Assembly (NCBI RefSeq): GCF_007971225.1
Contig: NZ_CP042435.1
Span: 1,739,501-1,803,500 of the forward strand
Reading direction: 5' to 3'
Length of the DNA stretch: 64,000 nt
Source of the DNA: Panacibacter ginsenosidivorans
GTDB taxonomy: Bacteria > Bacteroidota > Bacteroidia > Chitinophagales > Chitinophagaceae
The notes under the pieces were generated by a model that searched no databases, was not told the DNA's origin, and saw only the letters and a list, made by a program, of their open reading frames with translations. Shown here piece by piece: positions 60,219 through 64,000 of the stretch. Each line of letters begins with the position of its first letter. Position 1 is the first letter of the stretch. The position numbers were made by a program, and so were the translations under genes.

Positions 60219-60980
60219 ATGGATCCTGTAACAGAGCTTGCCAAAATGATCGATCATTCATTGCTGCATCCAACGATGACAGATGAAGATCTTAAACAAG
60301 GTTGTGCACTTGCCAAAGCATACAACGTAGCAACAGTTTGTATAAAACCTTATGCAATCAAAGAAGCATTGGAATGGCTGAAAGGCAGTGATGTTATGGT
60401 CTGCGCTGTCATTGGTTTTCCGCAGGGCAACAGTACCATTGATGTAAAAGTTTTTGAAACGGAACAGGCATGTAAAGATGGTGCACATGAAATTGATATG
60501 GTGGTAAACATCGGTAAAGTGTTGGGTGAAGATTGGGATTATGTTGAAAAAGAAATTGCTGCAATTGTTGCTGTTACAAAAAAATATAAAGCTGCATTAA
60601 AAGTAATTTTTGAAAATGATTACTTACCAAAAGATGAATATAAAATAAAGCTCTGCGAAATATGCAGCAAACTGCAGGTGGAGTTTGTGAAAACATCTAC
60701 AGGTTACGGTTTTGTAAAAGGTACTGATGGAAAATATTCTTATGAAGGCGCCACAGAACATGATCTTATTTTAATGCGCAAACATTCTACACCGGAAGTG
60801 CAGATAAAAGCCGCTGGCGGTGTGCGTACATTAGATGATCTGCTAAAAGTAAAAGCACTGGGCGTTACGCGTATTGGTGCTACGGCAACTGCAACAATTC
60901 TTGAAGATGCAAAGAAAAGATTTGGTGTAGCGAATGCTTCTCCCTCTTTTACAGATACAAATACAAAAGATGGTTATTAA
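60219..60980 (+). CDS. deoC: Deoxyribose-phosphate aldolase
   Basis: Splits 2-deoxyribose-5-phosphate into acetaldehyde and glyceraldehyde-3-phosphate, the last step of deoxynucleoside breakdown. The 253-residue TIM barrel has IDHSLLHPTMTDEDL, VCAVIGFPQGNSTIDVKVFE, EIDMVVNIGKVLG, the Schiff-base Lys in VEFVKTSTGYGFVKG, and VQIKAAGGVRTLDDLLK with the second Lys. The C-terminal tail is a little extended. It follows the TPR membrane protein by 26 bases. Interestingly, acetaldehyde is also a product of the PhnX reaction, though the loci are far apart. Confidence 0.95.
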   Translation: MDPVTELAKMIDHSLLHPTMTDEDLKQGCALAKAYNVATVCIKPYAIKEALEWLKGSDVMVCAVIGFPQGNSTIDVKVFETEQACKDGAHEIDMVVNIGKVLGEDWDYVEKEIAAIVAVTKKYKAALKVIFENDYLPKDEYKIKLCEICSKLQVEFVKTSTGYGFVKGTDGKYSYEGATEHDLILMRKHSTPEVQIKAAGGVRTLDDLLKVKALGVTRIGATATATILEDAKKRFGVANASPSFTDTNTKDGY

Positions 60981-61218
60981 TTTTTTGGAGCCGGGCAGAA
61001 AAACATATATGATGCATTAGTTGCGTCGCACACTTGTGCTGGAGAAAAATTTTCAACAGTTTACAGGTTTGTATGTTCACGAGTTCTTTGGATTTTGAAC
61101 AACGCGTAAACTTGTAAACTTCGTGAACGCGTAAACCTATGTTCAATAAATTTCTAAACGTACAAGTGAGTGACACAACAACTGATGCTATGAAAATATA
61201 CAGCCCGCAACCAAATCA
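60980..61218. repeat. Interspersed repeat, short pair (C left, T right) with shared core spacer
   Basis: Left arm 60980-61039 starts at the deoC stop and ends GTTGCGTCGCACACTTGTGC. Right arm 61160-61218 begins GTACAAGTGAGTGACACAAC. The 120-base spacer contains TTCACGAGTTCT, TTGAACAACG and GTAAACTTGTAAAC in the same order as the spacer at 37991-38090, plus an extra segment with CGTGAACGCGTAAACC. Confidence 0.9.
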
Positions 61219-61261
61219 TTCCTCATTTTGAAATACATTTACGACCACAAAAAATTACATC

Positions 61262-62179
61262 ATGTTTGATCTTGGATTCGTAAGCGCCATACTTGCTGAT
61301 AATAGTTTTGAAGAAGTGGTTGACTTTGCTGCAATCAACGATTTTAAATGCGTGGAGATGATGTGCTGGCCCAAAGGAAAAGCAGAAAGGCGTTATGCAG
61401 GTGTAACACATATTGATGTAAATGCACTTACAAAAAATGATGTAGCATATATAAAAGATTATTTGCAACAGAAGAATATTTATATTTCTGGATTGGGATA
61501 TTATCCAAATCCTTTAGTGGCAGATACAGCACAGGCAAAGGTTTTTCTTGATCATATAAAAAAGATCATAAAGGCTGCAACACTATTAAATATTCCTGTG
61601 GTAAATACTTTTATTGGGAGAGATCACACAAAAAGCATTGATGATAATTTTAAAGTATTTCTGAAACGCTGGCCTGCGATAATAAAATTTGCAGAAGATA
61701 ACGGCATTAACATAGGCATTGAAAATTGCCCGATGTATTTTACAAAAGATGAATGGCCGGGTGGTAAGAATCTTGCTATCAGTCCGGCAATCTGGGCAAG
61801 AATGTTTGAAGCCCTTCCATCTAAAAATTTTGGATTGAATTATGATCCATCGCACATGATCTGGCAACAGATGGATCCAATACAACCAATATATGATTTT
61901 AAAGACCGCATGCATCATATACATTTAAAAGATGCAAAGCTGTATAAAAACAAATTAGATAAAGTTGGTATCATGGCGCATCCTTTGGAATATCATTCAC
62001 CAAAACTGCCGGGTCTTGGCGATGTAAAATGGAATAATTTTTTTACTGCATTAACTGATATAAGATATAAAGGACCTGTGTGTATTGAAGTGGAAGACAA
62101 AGCCTTTGAGGGTTCAGCAGCAAGTATTGAAAAAGCAATTTTAACTGCAAGAAATTATCTTACACAATTTATAGCTTAG
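61262..62179 (+). CDS. Sugar phosphate isomerase/epimerase-type TIM barrel
   Basis: A 305-residue cytoplasmic protein of the xylose-isomerase-like/AP-endonuclease-2 superfamily: [82 protein letters not shown] and [14 protein letters not shown]. The metal ligands Glu, Asp, His and Glu are in the usual places. In contrast to the Tat-exported relative at 32 kb, no signal is present. Substrate unknown. The sulfotransferase-like gene starts 2 bases after its stop, making a three-gene unit with the aminotransferase. Confidence 0.9.
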   Translation: MFDLGFVSAILADNSFEEVVDFAAINDFKCVEMMCWPKGKAERRYAGVTHIDVNALTKNDVAYIKDYLQQKNIYISGLGYYPNPLVADTAQAKVFLDHIKKIIKAATLLNIPVVNTFIGRDHTKSIDDNFKVFLKRWPAIIKFAEDNGINIGIENCPMYFTKDEWPGGKNLAISPAIWARMFEALPSKNFGLNYDPSHMIWQQMDPIQPIYDFKDRMHHIHLKDAKLYKNKLDKVGIMAHPLEYHSPKLPGLGDVKWNNFFTALTDIRYKGPVCIEVEDKAFEGSAASIEKAILTARNYLTQFIA

Positions 62180-62181
62180 CA

Positions 62182-62904
62182 ATGGATACAACACGCATTT
62201 GTTTATGGAGTAGTCCGAGAAATATTTCTACTGCGATGATGTATTCCTTTGCACAAAGGCCCGACACTATTGTGTTTGATGAACCTTTGTATGCGCATTA
62301 CCTGCGTGCAACAGGTGTCGTACATCCAGGGCAGAAAGAAATATTACAGTCACAGGAAAATGATGGCAACAAAGTAGTGAATGAGTTAATGCTTGGTTCT
62401 TTTGATAAGTCTGTTGCTTTCTTTAAACAGATGACACATCATCTTGTGGAGTTAGATGAAAAATTTCTATCTCGGATGAAAAATATACTTTTTATTCGTG
62501 ATCCAAAACAGATTATAAGCTCGTATGCGCAGGTAAGACCGGATGTGAATATGCAGGATATTGGTATAGAAAAACAATGGCATTTGTTTGAACAACTCAC
62601 TACAAACAACCAGAATTGTGTTGTGCTTGACTCTAATGAAATTCTAAAAGCACCGAAAAAAGTATTGGCTGAGTTATGTCAGGCTATTGATATTCCGTTT
62701 TACAACGAAATGTTGCATTGGCCGACAGGCCCAAAATCAGAAGACGGCGTTTGGGCAAAATACTGGTATGATAATGTACACAAGTCAACGGGCTTCGAAA
62801 AACAGGCAACAAGCAGTCGCACACTACCTGGATATTTAGAATCACTTTACAACGAAAGCAAAAAATATTACGATCAATTATTTCAACATTCTATAAAAGC
62901 ATAA
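62182..62904 (+). CDS. P-loop sulfotransferase-like protein
   Basis: A 240-residue protein with a sulfotransferase-like P-loop at the N-terminus: ICLWSSPRNISTAMMYSFAQRPD, where SSPRNISTAM matches the PAPS-binding SxPRxxST loop, then VFDEPLYAHYL and ILFIRDPKQIISSYAQV, matching the second PAPS-site strand (RDPxxxxxSY). It probably binds a phosphorylated nucleotide; the acceptor is unknown. In plants and algae a domain of this kind is fused to a class IV aminotransferase (proteins named branched-chain aminotransferase-like). Here the aminotransferase gene follows after 2 bases. Confidence 0.85.
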   Translation: MDTTRICLWSSPRNISTAMMYSFAQRPDTIVFDEPLYAHYLRATGVVHPGQKEILQSQENDGNKVVNELMLGSFDKSVAFFKQMTHHLVELDEKFLSRMKNILFIRDPKQIISSYAQVRPDVNMQDIGIEKQWHLFEQLTTNNQNCVVLDSNEILKAPKKVLAELCQAIDIPFYNEMLHWPTGPKSEDGVWAKYWYDNVHKSTGFEKQATSSRTLPGYLESLYNESKKYYDQLFQHSIKA

Positions 62905-62906
62905 TC

Positions 62907-63809
62907 ATGCAACAACCATACAATCCAAAGAATGAGAACATACAAGTCTTTGTAAAAGATAAATTGTATCACCGCAGTGAAGCCAAGGTTTCTGTATTTG
63001 ATAGTTCAGTGCAGGGCGGAGATGCGGTTTGGGAAGGTTTGCGCGTATATGACGGAAAAATATTTCATCTCGATAAACATCTGGATCGGTTACATGCATC
63101 AGCTAAAACATTGGCTTTTGCTGATATTCCCACAAAAGCATTTATTAAAGACGCCATTAAGCAAACATTGAAAGCAAACGATATGTACACAAATACACAT
63201 ATTCGTTTGACATTAACAAGAGGTGAGAAAGTAACCTCCGGTATGGATCCAAGACTTAATCAAAAAGGGTCCTGTTTGATCGTATTGGCAGAATTTAAAC
63301 CACCCGTTTTTGATAATGCCAAAGGTATCAGGCTTATTACTTCGCATGTCCGCCGCAATTCTCCTATGCACCTTGATTCAAAGATTCATCACAACAATTT
63401 GATCAATAATATTCTTGCAAAAATAGAAGCCAATTATTGTGGTGCAGATGCAGGCCTTATGCTTGATAATCTTGGTTTTGTTTCCGAAACAAATGACTGC
63501 AATATCTTTATGGTAAAAAATGGCAGACTGCTTACGCCTCATGCAGATGCTTGTCTCACAGGCATTACACGAGAAACAACTATTCAACTTGCACACGAAT
63601 TAAATATACCATGTATAGAAAGAAATATTTCTGTAAGTGAATTTTATAATGCAGATGAAGTATTTATTACAGGCACAATGGGCGAACTTACACCTGTATA
63701 TGAAATTGATGGAAGAACAATTGAAAACAAATCAAATTCAGCAATAAGAAATAGTTTGTATACTGCTTTTAAAAAAATAACAGCAACTGAAGGAGAGCCA
63801 ATAGAGTAA
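62907..63809 (+). CDS. Class IV aminotransferase (BCAT/D-amino acid aminotransferase-like)
   Basis: A 300-residue fold-type IV PLP enzyme: VFVKDKLYHRSEAKVSVFDSSVQGGDAVWEGLRVY, HLDRLHASAKTLAF, MHLDSKIHHNNLINNILAKIEA with the likely PLP Lys in DSKIHHNNL, GLMLDNLGFVSETNDCNIFMVKNGRLLTP and CLTGITRETTIQLA (phosphate turn). The substrate-pocket YG-VFEGIR of ilvE is replaced by GDAVWEGLR, so the substrate differs from that of the ilvE product. Gene order and plant fusions link it to the preceding sulfotransferase-like protein; the amino acid involved is unknown. Confidence 0.88.
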   Translation: MQQPYNPKNENIQVFVKDKLYHRSEAKVSVFDSSVQGGDAVWEGLRVYDGKIFHLDKHLDRLHASAKTLAFADIPTKAFIKDAIKQTLKANDMYTNTHIRLTLTRGEKVTSGMDPRLNQKGSCLIVLAEFKPPVFDNAKGIRLITSHVRRNSPMHLDSKIHHNNLINNILAKIEANYCGADAGLMLDNLGFVSETNDCNIFMVKNGRLLTPHADACLTGITRETTIQLAHELNIPCIERNISVSEFYNADEVFITGTMGELTPVYEIDGRTIENKSNSAIRNSLYTAFKKITATEGEPIE

Positions 63810-63847
63810 TTCAGTTAACTTATTACAATGTTAATAATATAAGAATA

Positions 63848-64000
63848 TTATAACTCGGTTTTCAATAAGCTTTTGCATTCGTTTAGCAGTTTCTCTTTAT
63901 TCACCGCAACAGTTCCCACTTCTTCACAGACCTGACCGCCAGCTACATTTGCTACCTGGGCAGCAAGTGTGATATCTTTTGTAGCTGCATAGACTAATGA
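63848..64000 (-). CDS. PfkB-family (RfaE-like) sugar kinase, C-terminal fragment cut by the window
   Basis: The minus-strand frame is open from the window edge to a TAA at 63848-63850 and reads SLVYAATKDITLAAQVANVA, then GGQVCEEVGTVAVNKEKL and a helical end. This matches the last part of PfkB/ribokinase-like sugar kinases, most closely the RfaE/HldE heptose kinase type, where AAxxANxAAGxxVxKxGTxxV is typical. The rest of the gene lies outside. The kinase call is supported by the pattern of only 50 residues. Confidence 0.6.
   Translation of the reverse strand, partial: SLVYAATKDITLAAQVANVAGGQVCEEVGTVAVNKEKLLNECKSLLKTEL

Noticed and set aside
2051-61218. CRISPR-like array
   Set aside because: The repeats are spread over 59 kb, differ in orientation, are not evenly spaced and have no cas genes; they are interspersed elements.

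Overview
The window looks like a chromosomal segment of a Bacteroidota bacterium, most likely of the family Chitinophagaceae. The evidence is the low GC content, a SusC/SusD-type TonB receptor pair, gliding-phylum style lipoproteins and signal peptides, GTG/ATG starts without clear Shine-Dalgarno sites, and promoter elements of the Bacteroidetes type (TTTG, about 19 bases, TAnnTTTG). No rRNA, tRNA, CRISPR array, intact insertion sequence or prophage was seen.

Layout. 1-9.4 kb: NTF2-like fragment, cupin, DUF5009 membrane protein, secreted serine hydrolase, cyclase-family hydrolase, lipoprotein, then an mntR-mntH-GNAT manganese unit with a palindromic operator over its -7 element. 9.6-26.4 kb: a large branched-chain amino acid region, leuA-(methyltransferase, tandem ABC ATPase, GxxExxY)-leuB-ilvE-ilvD-(ORF6N, DinB)-ilvB-ilvN-ilvC, then an O-methyltransferase and ilvA. 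Between leuB and ilvE sits a complete ilv-type attenuator not explained by any long ORF: a promoter, a 33-residue Leu/Val/Ile-rich leader peptide, a pairing antiterminator and an intrinsic terminator. 26.5-35.5 kb: DUF2752 and CD225 membrane proteins, proS, a lipoprotein, a FadL-like outer membrane protein, SDR and TIM-barrel enzymes, a GH13 amylase and rpiA. 35.5-46.8 kb: a leftward phosphonate-use locus: XRE-cupin regulator, SusC, SusD, secreted alkaline-phosphatase-superfamily hydrolase, PhnZ-like oxygenase, PhnX-like phosphonatase, DUF5690 MFS carrier and a TIGR03364-type FAD oxidoreductase. 47-64 kb: ECF sigma factor, a UvrA with an altered zinc module, a decayed patch (transposase remnant and a lipoprotein gene broken by one stop), small membrane/VOC genes, GT39 and GtrA cell-envelope genes, a TPR-AAA ATPase and a TPR membrane protein, deoC, a TIM-barrel isomerase, a sulfotransferase-like/aminotransferase pair, and the end of a PfkB-type kinase gene.

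The strongest unexplained signal is a family of interspersed repeats of about 60 bp. Thirty-five recognisable arms lie in intergenic gaps across the whole window. Each arm runs from a T-rich outer end through a weakly conserved middle to a core of either GTTGCGTCGCACTCTTGTAC (type C) or GTTGTGTCACTCACTTGTAC (type T). Nine pairs of arms face each other across 27-120 bp; others lie singly in operon gaps. Along the chromosome the two orientations alternate almost perfectly, with one exception in 35 copies, and short pairs usually combine one C with one T arm. This is not CRISPR and no associated transposase is visible.

How the genes work together: the leu/ilv genes cover nearly all of isoleucine/valine synthesis and part of leucine synthesis (leuC and leuD are not in the window), with a translation-coupled attenuator at ilvE. 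In the phosphonate locus I infer that SusCD imports an organophosphonate, a periplasmic hydrolase trims it, the MFS carrier brings it inside, and two routes release phosphate: FAD oxidoreductase plus PhnX through phosphonoacetaldehyde, and PhnZ acting on hydroxylated aminoethylphosphonate.
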